The position numbers were made by a program, and so were the translations under genes. 64,000 nt of DNA. Origin: Micromonospora sp. NBC_01699. GTDB lineage: Bacteria; Actinomycetota; Actinomycetes; Mycobacteriales; Micromonosporaceae. The notes under the pieces were generated by a model. That model was not told the origin of the DNA, searched no databases, and worked only from the letters and a program-made list of their open reading frames with translations. The DNA lies in the NCBI RefSeq assembly GCF_036250065.1, contig NZ_CP109199.1, forward strand, positions 248,001 through 312,000, in the 5' to 3' direction. This document shows positions 27,695-35,023 of the stretch, piece after piece. How positions within the stretch are numbered: the first letter of the stretch is position 1; every line of letters begins with the position of its first letter.

Positions 27695-27853
27695 CGTCCG
27701 CCTCCGCCTCCGAAAGTGTGTCGATTTCGCGACCGGATGGTATCTGTGTGCCACCGGGCGCGGCACCCACCGCCGGGCTGACATCGTGATCTTGTTCCAA
27801 CCTTGTAGGTTGTACGCGATGCCTGTGGCCTCTTCGTGGAAAGGAAGGTGGCC

Positions 27854-30205
27854 GTGACGGAATGGGAGCCGGCCACCGAGGCCGAGGCGGCAATGCGGGA
27901 CGCGCTGCGCGCGAATGACCAGGAGCGCTACTTCCGGATTCTCGCCCGCACCGAGCTGCTGTTACCCGTCTCCGCGAACGCGCTGGCCGGGCACGCGCCG
28001 ATGGGTTGGGGCACCTGGACCACCGGCGGCCGCACCCACGTACTCGCGTTCACCTCCGTCAACGCGTTGCGTGCCTGTCTGGGCGAGAACGCGGGTTCGA
28101 CCCGGCGGACGCCCTACCACGAGCTGGCCGGTAACTGGCCGAACCTGGAGTGGTGGCTCGCGGTGAACCCCGGCCTGCCGGTCGAGGGTTACCTGCCCGC
28201 CTGGTTCGTCTCGCAACTCGCCCGGGGCGATGTCCGGCTGCCGGGCCGCACCATCGGTGCCCGCGCCCGGTTGGAACGGGCCGATAGCGCCGCACGGGCT
28301 CGGGCGACGGCGGTCGTGCCGGGTCGCCCGCCGCACGAGCAGGCCACCGAGGCACTGCCGGCGGCACCGGACCCGCAATCAGCCCTTCCGGTACGCCAAC
28401 CGGCCGCCGAGGCTCCCACCGGCGCTAACGGCGGCCTGCCCGGCCTGCGCCCGGATCCGGGATACGGCGGCTTCGCGCCCGGTTCGGCGTACGACTCGAC
28501 CGGTGGCACCGGTGCCGGTCACGGCTCCGTCGCTCCCGGCAACGGGCGCGGGGCCTCCGCTCCCGAGGGGCGGCCGGACTTCTTCACCGCCGCACCGCGC
28601 CAGCCGAGAGTTCCGCCCGCCGCCCTGGCCGCCCCGCCCCCCGCCGCTGCCGCGGTGACCCAGGAACTCTCCGGCTGGTACGCCGCCGCCGCGAAGTCGA
28701 CCGGCCAGGCCCACGCGCCGGACCCGGGCACGACGATGCTGCCGGCGATCACGCCCGTCGCCGGCCCGTTCGCCGAGGCCGAGGCGACGATGGCGCTCCC
28801 ACCGCCGCCGACCGCCCCGATCGACTTCGAGCCCGCACCGGCCGAGCCGCCCACCTTCGCCCACCCCCTGCCGACCCGCCCGGTGCCGGCCGAGTCACCG
28901 GTCGAACCGATGCCGACGCAGTACGCCCCCACCGAGTCGACCTTCGGCGACCTGCCCCCGGTTGACCCGGCCTTCGCCGACTTCGCCCCCATCGACGATC
29001 CGACCACCGACTACGCCCCGGTCGAGTCGGCCGCGCCGAGCGCCGACTACGCCCCGGCTGTCGCCGACTACAGCCCGGCTGTCGCCGACTACAGCCCGAC
29101 CGAGCCGGCGACCGGGGAATATGCCCTGGTCACGGAGCAGGCGGCGGATTCGGACTACTCGTCGGTGGCGGCGCCGTACTCGGACGTGGTGCCGGTGGAG
29201 CCGGAGCCGGTCACGCCCACCCCGGCCCTGCCGCCGGACTTCACCCCGGCGAACGAGGTCGAGGAGAGTCTGCTCAACGCCGCCGGTGACGGCAGCACGG
29301 ACACCTTCCTCTCCACGTTGCTGCTGGCCAGGGTGCTGTTGCCGGTCTCGGCCGCCGCCGTACCGGGCAGTCGACCCGGTGACGAGGGGTTCGTCTGGAA
29401 CACCGAGCGGATGGACGGCGAGACGTACGTCGTGGTGTTCACCTCGCCGGAGCGGATCGCGGACCACCTGGTGATCCCGATCGACACGGTCAGCGTCAAG
29501 TTCGTGCAGGTGATCCGCAGGTGGCCGGACAAGGAGTGGTCGTTCGCGGTGAACCCCGGCACCCCGGTCGGCGCCAAACTGCCCGGTTCGCAGATCGTGG
29601 CGCTGGCCAACTGGGCGGCCGAGGTCGGGCTCGGGGACGACACCGGGGCGATCGAGCCGACGGCGTCCCCGGTCGAGGAGACGCCCCGCTCGACGTACGC
29701 GCCGGCGCAGGAGGATCCGGGTCGGCCGACGATGATGCAGAAGACCATCGCCCCGAGCCAGGTCATCTACTATCTCGAACGCGGCTACGACCGGGTCTCC
29801 GGTTTCGTACACCGCGCCCCCGAGGTGGCGCACCTCAACACCCCGGCCAAGCTGCACGCCGCGCTCGGGCTCGGCTACGCCGGCTCGCCGTTCGCCCGTG
29901 ACGCCGACGAGATCTACGTGCTGCGCTGGCCGGCGTACCGGCCGAGTCTCTACCGGATCCCGTACGGCGGCCAGAGCGAGTCCGCGATGCGGGCGATGGA
30001 GGGCTGGGTGATCGAGCGCCCGCCGTTCCGGGGCAACGGCTTCGCCCCCGGCGAGAGCAGTGACGTGGTGGCGGAGTTCAAGGTGGACAGTGCACGGCTG
30101 CCGCACGGCGCCGAGCTGTGGCGGCTCGGCTCGGACGGCAGCGAAACTCTCGTCGCCACCTTCGACAGCGACGCGCCGAGCTGGCAGCAGGTGGAGGCAC
30201 CGTGA
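27854..30205 (+). CDS. Mosaic protein with two SseB domains, Pro-rich linker and an unknown C-terminal domain
   Basis: A 783-residue protein without signal peptide. Residues ~1-130 and ~467-595 are two SseB-type domains (both contain LLLPVSA..., AVNPG.PV). Between them is a ~300-residue Pro/Ala/acidic linker with YAP/DYSP repeats (21-base duplication at 29057-29098). The last ~160 residues form a distinct domain (VIYYLERGYDRVSGFVHRAP ... AELWRLGSDGSETLVATFDS) that I do not recognise. GTG at 27854 follows AAGGAAGG by five bases. It is divergent from mycP and overlaps a small gene, so a type VII-linked role is possible but unproven. Confidence 0.8.
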   Translation: MTEWEPATEAEAAMRDALRANDQERYFRILARTELLLPVSANALAGHAPMGWGTWTTGGRTHVLAFTSVNALRACLGENAGSTRRTPYHELAGNWPNLEWWLAVNPGLPVEGYLPAWFVSQLARGDVRLPGRTIGARARLERADSAARARATAVVPGRPPHEQATEALPAAPDPQSALPVRQPAAEAPTGANGGLPGLRPDPGYGGFAPGSAYDSTGGTGAGHGSVAPGNGRGASAPEGRPDFFTAAPRQPRVPPAALAAPPPAAAAVTQELSGWYAAAAKSTGQAHAPDPGTTMLPAITPVAGPFAEAEATMALPPPPTAPIDFEPAPAEPPTFAHPLPTRPVPAESPVEPMPTQYAPTESTFGDLPPVDPAFADFAPIDDPTTDYAPVESAAPSADYAPAVADYSPAVADYSPTEPATGEYALVTEQAADSDYSSVAAPYSDVVPVEPEPVTPTPALPPDFTPANEVEESLLNAAGDGSTDTFLSTLLLARVLLPVSAAAVPGSRPGDEGFVWNTERMDGETYVVVFTSPERIADHLVIPIDTVSVKFVQVIRRWPDKEWSFAVNPGTPVGAKLPGSQIVALANWAAEVGLGDDTGAIEPTASPVEETPRSTYAPAQEDPGRPTMMQKTIAPSQVIYYLERGYDRVSGFVHRAPEVAHLNTPAKLHAALGLGYAGSPFARDADEIYVLRWPAYRPSLYRIPYGGQSESAMRAMEGWVIERPPFRGNGFAPGESSDVVAEFKVDSARLPHGAELWRLGSDGSETLVATFDSDAPSWQQVEAP

Positions 30206-30567
30206 TGCGCGACGGGTACGTCGCCCGCTGGCGCGACCGGGAATACGAGGTCAGCCCGGACCACGACGAGATCCGGCTCTACCAGACCGCACCGGCCGAC
30301 GGCTTCACCGAGGTCCGACCGGGTCGGTTCGTCCGGGTGGTGCCGGCCACCGAGGTCGAGGAGCTGGCGTACGTGCGTACGACCTGCTGGTGGAAGGGTG
30401 AGCCGTTCATCGTGCTCGCCGAACACGACACCTGGCTGCGGGTGGAGTACACCGGCGGGCGCTGGCCGATCGCCGAGGCGATGGGCCTGGAGGCGTTCGA
30501 CTTCGGTGTCTACCAGGGCTGGGCCCCCGCCGCCGAGGTGACCGACCTGCGCGAACAACGCGCCTGA
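30205..30567 (+). CDS. Small protein overlapping the SseB-domain gene
   Basis: A 120-residue soluble, acidic protein with no recognised domain ([20 protein letters not shown] at the N-terminus; tryptophan- and tyrosine-rich centre [19 protein letters not shown]). The ATG at 30205 shares one base with the stop of the mosaic SseB gene; a GTG one codon earlier is equally possible. Its own stop overlaps the Nudix ATG. The size, acidity and coupling resemble an immunity or chaperone partner of the upstream protein. That is an inference. Confidence 0.75.
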   Translation: MRDGYVARWRDREYEVSPDHDEIRLYQTAPADGFTEVRPGRFVRVVPATEVEELAYVRTTCWWKGEPFIVLAEHDTWLRVEYTGGRWPIAEAMGLEAFDFGVYQGWAPAAEVTDLREQRA

Positions 30568-31001
30568 TGGCGATCGTGTCCGGTTCGCTGCAACACCATG
30601 CCGGCGTGCTGCTGGTCGACCCGTCCGGCGCGTTGCTGATGCAACTGCGTGACGGCCACGCTCCTCGCCATCCCAACCTGTGGGGTATCCCCGGTGGACT
30701 CGTCGAGCCGGGCGAGACGCCCGAGCAGGCGGCCCACCGGGAGTTGCTGGAGGAGACCGGTCTGCGGGTCGACGGCGGGTTGGAGTTGTTCTGGCACGGG
30801 CCGGCGCCCAACGACGACGGCTACTGGTACACCTTCTACGCACCCACCCTGGCCCGGCAGGACGAGGTGGTCCTCGGTGAGGGCGCCGCGATGGTGTTCC
30901 TGTCCCCGGCCGATCTCCTCGACCGGCAGATGCCGCTCGGCGTCGCCAACGTCGTACGCCGCTTCCTCGCCTCACCCCAGTACGGCGCCCTTCTCCGCTA
31001 G
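30567..31001 (+). CDS. NUDIX hydrolase
   Basis: A 144-residue Nudix enzyme that would hydrolyse a nucleoside diphosphate linked to another group. The Nudix box is complete: [20 protein letters not shown] followed by TGL (residues ~47-69), matching G-x5-E-x7-R-E-U-x-E-E-x-G-U. The ATG overlaps the previous stop (TGATG), so it is in the same operon as the SseB-domain protein. The substrate is unknown; MutT-like or NADH-pyrophosphatase-like roles are both possible. Confidence 0.93.
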   Translation: MAIVSGSLQHHAGVLLVDPSGALLMQLRDGHAPRHPNLWGIPGGLVEPGETPEQAAHRELLEETGLRVDGGLELFWHGPAPNDDGYWYTFYAPTLARQDEVVLGEGAAMVFLSPADLLDRQMPLGVANVVRRFLASPQYGALLR

Positions 31002-31022
31002 CACTCCGGCAGGAGACCCGTC

Positions 31023-32000
31023 TCAGGGTTCGGTGAGGGCTTGTCGGGGGGCCAGGGCCGCGGCGAAGCGCGTCGCGACGGCCGCGACGGTGGCACGCAG
31101 CTCATCTCCGCCCTCGACGCGGAAGTCGAACGGCACGGTCGCCAGCCACTCCTGCGCGTACATGGCCGGATTGCTGGTGCTGCCGACGAGCACACACCCG
31201 TCCTCCAATGGGTGGAGCTGTCCCATGGGAGGACGGATCCAGGGCGCCACCTCGGCCGGTGGGGCGTGGAACACGACGCGGGTGGGGAACTCCCAGCCGG
31301 TGCCGAGGTTTTCCTCCAGCGCCGCCACCGGGTCGAGGTCGTTGGGCGGCTCGAACTCGTGCGTGGTCTGCCCGACCGCACGGACCCGGTCGACTCGGTA
31401 GGTGCGGATCGCGTCCGCGCGGTGGGAATGGCACAGCAGGTACCAGCGCCCGTGGCGGGCCACGACCGCCCAGGGGTCCACTTCGGCCTCCCACTCGCTG
31501 TTGGTCTCGCTCCGGTAGGTGATCAGCACCCGGCGTCTGGCCGCGATGGCGGCGACGAGTGCGCCGGTGGTGGCGGGATCGGGGCGGGCGGAGTGCCGGT
31601 CGGGCGTGGCCGAGGCGTGCTCGCGTAGCGCGGCTGCCTGTCGTCCGACGTTTTCGGGCAGCGCCTGGATGACCTTGCCGAGGGCAGCTCCGACAAGATC
31701 GTCGACGTCGGTGGCGGCGGGCTGGCCGTCGAGCACCGCCATGACCAACCCCAGTGCCTCGGCCTGGGTGAACACGATCGGAGGCAACCTCGTGCCACGC
31801 CGGAGCCGGTACCCGCCGTGCGGCCCACGGGTCGACTCGACCTGGATGCCGGCCTCCCGGAGGATCCCGATGTAGCGGCGGGCGGCACGCTCCGTCACGC
31901 CCAGTGACTCGGCGAGCTGGTCGGCCGTCGCGCCGGGGCGGGCCTGGAGGATCTCCAGGGCGCGCAGGGCCCGTGCGGTGGGACTGAGGTGACTCGGCAC
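31023..32000 (-). CDS. WYL-domain transcriptional regulator (YafY/DeoR-like)
   Basis: A 325-residue regulator: N-terminal winged helix-turn-helix (TADQLAESLGVTERAARRYI), a WYL sensor domain (~145-225, with VDPWAVVARHGRWYLLCH and IRTYRVDRV) and a C-terminal WCX region. WYL regulators bind nucleic-acid-like or small ligands. GTG start at 32000. It is divergent from the small alpha/beta hydrolase gene, 116 bases away, and probably controls it, as is common for such pairs. Confidence 0.92.
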   Translation of the reverse strand: MPSHLSPTARALRALEILQARPGATADQLAESLGVTERAARRYIGILREAGIQVESTRGPHGGYRLRRGTRLPPIVFTQAEALGLVMAVLDGQPAATDVDDLVGAALGKVIQALPENVGRQAAALREHASATPDRHSARPDPATTGALVAAIAARRRVLITYRSETNSEWEAEVDPWAVVARHGRWYLLCHSHRADAIRTYRVDRVRAVGQTTHEFEPPNDLDPVAALEENLGTGWEFPTRVVFHAPPAEVAPWIRPPMGQLHPLEDGCVLVGSTSNPAMYAQEWLATVPFDFRVEGGDELRATVAAVATRFAAALAPRQALTEP

Positions 32001-32116
32001 CCGAGCAGGCTAGGCGATCATCCGATGAACCGGAAGCAGATCGTCCGCAATTGGCGGTAGCTTGACGTGTTGGTGCACCGCCGTGAAATGACCGCACAGG
32101 AAAAGGAGAATTGATC

Positions 32117-32803
32117 ATGGAGGTCCTGCTCATCGCGGGCCTGTGGCTCGACGGATCCGTCTGGGACGATGTCGCGTCCACACTTCGGTCGCTCGGCCAC
32201 AACCCGGTGCCGCTGACCCTGCCCGGTCAGGGCGATGGATCGACTTCCGCCACGCTCGACGACCAGGTGGCGGCCGTGCTCGCCGCCGTGGACTCAGCCG
32301 CAGGCAGGCCCATGGTGGTCGGGCACTCGGCAGCCTGCACCCTGGCCTGGTTGGCCGTCGACGCGCGACCGGAGAAGATCTCCAAGGCCGTCCTCATCGG
32401 TGGCTTCCCGGCCGACGACGGGAAGCCCTACGCCGCCTTCTTCGAGCTGCGGGACGGCGCCATGCCCTTCCCCGGCTGGGCCCCCTTCGAGGGACCGGAC
32501 TCGGTTGACCTCGACGAGGAGGCCAGGCGCGCCATCGAGGCCACCGCGATCCCCGTTCCTGAAGGCGTGGCCACGGGCGTCGTGCGGCTGACGGACGAGC
32601 GACGCTTCGATGTGCCGGTCGTACTCGTGTGTCCCGAGTTCACCCCTGCCCAGGCCAAGAAGTGGATCGACGCCGGCGACGCCGCCGAACTCGCGAAGGT
32701 CACGCACCTCGACTTCGTCGACATCGACTCCGGCCACTGGCCCATGCACACCAGGCCGACCGAACTCGCCCGCCTCCTCGCTACAGCGGCCGACGCGGCC
32801 TGA
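32117..32803 (+). CDS. Alpha/beta-hydrolase
   Basis: A 228-residue alpha/beta-hydrolase. Nucleophile elbow VVGHSAACTLAW (Ser ~73), a late acid residue and the catalytic His in DSGHWPMH near the C-terminus (~208) are all present, so it should be active as an esterase or similar. The ATG at 32117 follows AAGGAG (32103-32108). Base use is slightly less GC-biased than the core genes. It is divergent from the WYL regulator, its likely controller. Substrate unknown. Confidence 0.88.
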   Translation: MEVLLIAGLWLDGSVWDDVASTLRSLGHNPVPLTLPGQGDGSTSATLDDQVAAVLAAVDSAAGRPMVVGHSAACTLAWLAVDARPEKISKAVLIGGFPADDGKPYAAFFELRDGAMPFPGWAPFEGPDSVDLDEEARRAIEATAIPVPEGVATGVVRLTDERRFDVPVVLVCPEFTPAQAKKWIDAGDAAELAKVTHLDFVDIDSGHWPMHTRPTELARLLATAADAA

Positions 32804-32870
32804 CAGGACAGCGCGGCCGATCTGCCTGGCGGTGTCATGGCGATCGGCGTGGGCATGGCCCGGTGGCCGT

Positions 32871-33134
32871 TCAACGAGCCGCGTGGAACTCCCGCCTGGC
32901 GCGTCGGCCGAGGTACGCCGTCGCCAGGCCACTGATCACGCCGAACATGGCGAGGATCACGATGGGCAGCCAGGTGGTGTCGGTCAGCTCGTGATCGGCG
33001 GCGAAGATCACGGCGGTGAAGACCGCCGCGGCGAGGATCAGCAGCGTGACGATCGCGCAGAGGATCGTCACCGCGACGGCCACCCACGCACCGGCCCGCG
33101 CTCGGTGCCCTGAAGCGAATCGTCCAGTTGCCAT
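32871..33134 (-). CDS. Small two-helix membrane protein
   Basis: An 87-residue protein with two transmembrane helices (VAVAVTILCAIVTLLILAAAVF and IVILAMFGVISGLATAYLG) and a basic C-terminal tail RRARREFHAAR. I do not recognise a family. It converges with the hydrolase gene (67-base gap) and precedes the broken XRE gene on the same strand. The ATG follows no clear ribosome site; confidence rests on the hydrophobic pattern. Confidence 0.6.
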   Translation of the reverse strand: MATGRFASGHRARAGAWVAVAVTILCAIVTLLILAAAVFTAVIFAADHELTDTTWLPIVILAMFGVISGLATAYLGRRARREFHAAR

Positions 33135-33206
33135 ACAAGCAGCATAACGACGCTTCCCTATCGGCCGTCAATGCGCGCTTGTGCCCGCTCGACCAGCGAG
33201 GCGTAG

Positions 33207-33485
33207 TCACAGGCTTGGGCGATCTCCAGTGCCGCGCGGGCCGGCGCCGGTGAGGTTGCTGCCGAGGACGAGCGCACGGGCGAGGTCGAGCAGTATCGCG
33301 ATGTCGATCTCCAATGCCTCGGCGATTTCGGTGATGATCGAGAGCTTGATCCAATCGACGGTCGCCGCGCTCAACTTCTCCAGCCAGCCTTTCGACGTAC
33401 CGATTCGATCGGCGAGAATCTGGAGGGTCAACTTCCGCCGCGTACGCCAGTGGTTCACCCAGCGCCCGATCGGTAACCCCTCCAC
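33207..33485 (-). pseudogene. Truncated XRE-family regulator
   Basis: Ninety-two codons starting GTG. The first ~65 match the N-terminal helix-turn-helix of large (~400 aa) actinobacterial XRE regulators (MEGLPIGR...W...RRK...QILADRIGTSKGWLEKL, then IITEIAEALEIDIAILLD). The usual turn ERGxRxLDK is replaced by SAATVDWIK, and the C-terminal ~330 residues (sensor/TPR part) are missing, replaced by unrelated sequence. It looks like a decayed remnant; a functional short HTH protein cannot be excluded. Confidence 0.6.
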
Positions 33486-33488
33486 CGG

Positions 33489-33683
33489 TCACGTCGACGG
33501 GTCGCGCCGGACCCGGCCGGAGACCCCGGCGGCGAAGAACTCCGCCGGCCCGAGCCTGTTCACGGCCTCGAACCGGCCTCGGTTGCGCTGCCGCCGCCGG
33601 GTGCCCGGAGCCGGCGGAAGGTCGGGCGTCATCTCTCCCGGAGACCCGTCGGGATTGGTGGGCCGTTCGTGAGAATCAAACAT
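33489..33683 (-). CDS. Small basic protein upstream of the broken XRE gene
   Basis: A 64-residue protein beginning MFDSHERPTNPDG, with a Pro-rich middle, an Arg-rich run (TRRRQRNRGRF) and the tail GPAEFFAAGVSGRVRRDPST. The ATG at 33683 has GGAAGGAAG seven bases upstream, which supports translation. The open frame extends far upstream but lacks a ribosome site. It ends four bases before the truncated XRE gene, so the two form an operon. Function unknown. Confidence 0.55.
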   Translation of the reverse strand: MFDSHERPTNPDGSPGEMTPDLPPAPGTRRRQRNRGRFEAVNRLGPAEFFAAGVSGRVRRDPST

Positions 33684-33928
33684 TGCGAATCTTCCTTCCT
33701 CTGTGGAGGCGCCGCACCGGTGGTGCGTGCACGGATGGAGAGGGCACGGTAAGCCATGCAGTCCCTTGCAGGACTTTGTCGATAACTCCAGGCGTTCTGC
33801 TGATGACACTGTGGCGTGACAGGGCTTAGTCTCGTGAGTCATTCGGGCCACCGGGGCGGTGTTGCCAGATCGGAAAGGCCCGCATGGGTGGGCGTGAATA
33901 GTTGATCTCAAGTTTTGGGGGAAGCAGA

Positions 33929-34729
33929 ATGGCTGAGATACCGGGTCCACTCGCTGAATTCATCGTTGGGGAGCTGCGTCGCGGGCGGGATGCCGCCCGG
34001 ATGACCCAGGAGGCGTTCGGCAAGGTCGCCGGCTTCAGTGCGTCGCACGTGAGCGCTGTCGAGAACGGCACCCGGGCACTGACCATGGACTTCGTTCGCG
34101 GCGGCGATCGGGCCCTACGCACCGGGGGCGTCTACGAGCGGCTGGTCCGCAGGTTCGGTGCCCCGGAGTGGTTCCAGCCCTGGCTGGAGGCCGAGCAGTC
34201 GGCGATCCAGCTTCGGATCTTCCAGCCGAACCTGATTCCGGGGCTGCTCCAGACGGCCGACTACGCCCGCGCGGTGCTGCGCCTCGATCCCCGACTGACC
34301 GACGACGAGCTCGAACAGCGGGTGGCCTCGCGGATCGAACGGCAGGCGATCCTGCTGCGCGAGCCCGTTCCGCAGCTCATCGCGGTGATCGACGAGTCGG
34401 TGGTCCGGCGGGTCGGCGAGGCGTACCAAAAAATTATGATCGAGCAGTTGGTGCACCTGCTGGCCTGCGCGGAGCGGCCCAACATCAGCGTCCACATCCT
34501 GCCGCTCGACCTGGTCCTCCACGCCGGACTGTCGGGACCGTTTTCCCTTGCCGGGCTGCCCGAGGGCACCTGGGTCGGCGACCTCGAAAGCCAGCTCGGC
34601 GGCAACGTGGTGCATCGGCAGGCGCAGCTCGATATTCTCTTCGAGCGGTGGGAGAGTGTGCGTAGCGAGGCGCTGTCACGACGGCAGTCGCTGGACCTGA
34701 TCAAGGAAGTGGTGAAGCCATGGATCTGA
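33929..34729 (+). CDS. XRE-family regulator with DUF5753 domain
   Basis: A 266-residue DNA-binding protein: an N-terminal helix-turn-helix (MTQEAFGKVAGFSASHVSAV, ~25-44) and a DUF5753 domain (~95-255, starting with the typical LRIFQPNLIPGLLQTADYAR). Such proteins occur in many copies in sporulating actinomycetes, nearly always with a DUF397 gene behind; some pairs affect sporulation and antibiotic onset (BldB/WhiJ-like systems). The ATG follows GGGGGAAG. The stop overlaps the DUF397 start by ten bases. Confidence 0.92.
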   Translation: MAEIPGPLAEFIVGELRRGRDAARMTQEAFGKVAGFSASHVSAVENGTRALTMDFVRGGDRALRTGGVYERLVRRFGAPEWFQPWLEAEQSAIQLRIFQPNLIPGLLQTADYARAVLRLDPRLTDDELEQRVASRIERQAILLREPVPQLIAVIDESVVRRVGEAYQKIMIEQLVHLLACAERPNISVHILPLDLVLHAGLSGPFSLAGLPEGTWVGDLESQLGGNVVHRQAQLDILFERWESVRSEALSRRQSLDLIKEVVKPWI

Positions 34730-34908
34730 CCGGCGCCACCTGGCGTAAGTCCACTCGCAGCGGCACCAGCGGCGGCGAGTGCGTCGAGGTCGCGGACAAC
34801 CTGCCCGGTGTCGTGGCCGTGCGGGACAGCAAGGACCCGTCGGGCCAGGCCCTGAGCTTCGCTCCCGAGTCGTGGCGCGCGTTCGTCGCCTTGACCAAGC
34901 AGCGCTAG
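34720..34908 (+). CDS. DUF397-domain protein, partner of the XRE regulator
   Basis: A 62-residue DUF397 protein with the standard layout: TWRKSTRSG...GECVEVADN...VAVRDSKDPSGQALSF and W(R)AF near the end. It is a known companion of DUF5753 regulators (as in WhiJ-type pairs) and is encoded in an overlapping frame with the upstream gene, so the two are co-translated. The intact pair here contrasts with the frameshifted pair at 53.8-54.9 kb. Confidence 0.93.
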   Translation: MDLTGATWRKSTRSGTSGGECVEVADNLPGVVAVRDSKDPSGQALSFAPESWRAFVALTKQR

Positions 34909-34918
34909 TCGTCGTCAG

Positions 34919-34946
34919 GTGGGCGCCCGACCCGCTGGGCGTCCAC
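34919..34946 (+). terminator. Hairpin after the XRE/DUF397 pair
   Basis: GTGGGCGCCC (34919-34928) pairs with GGGCGTCCAC (34937-34946), one G-U pair, eight-base loop. It lies 11 bases after the DUF397 stop and ahead of the convergent STAND gene. Confidence 0.5.
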
Positions 34947-35023
34947 CATGGCGGCGGCTGAGGCCAAGGCTGTCCGGAGGCGATCGAAGGGCGAAGCACT
35001 ACGACGCTTGACCTACCCGGAAT

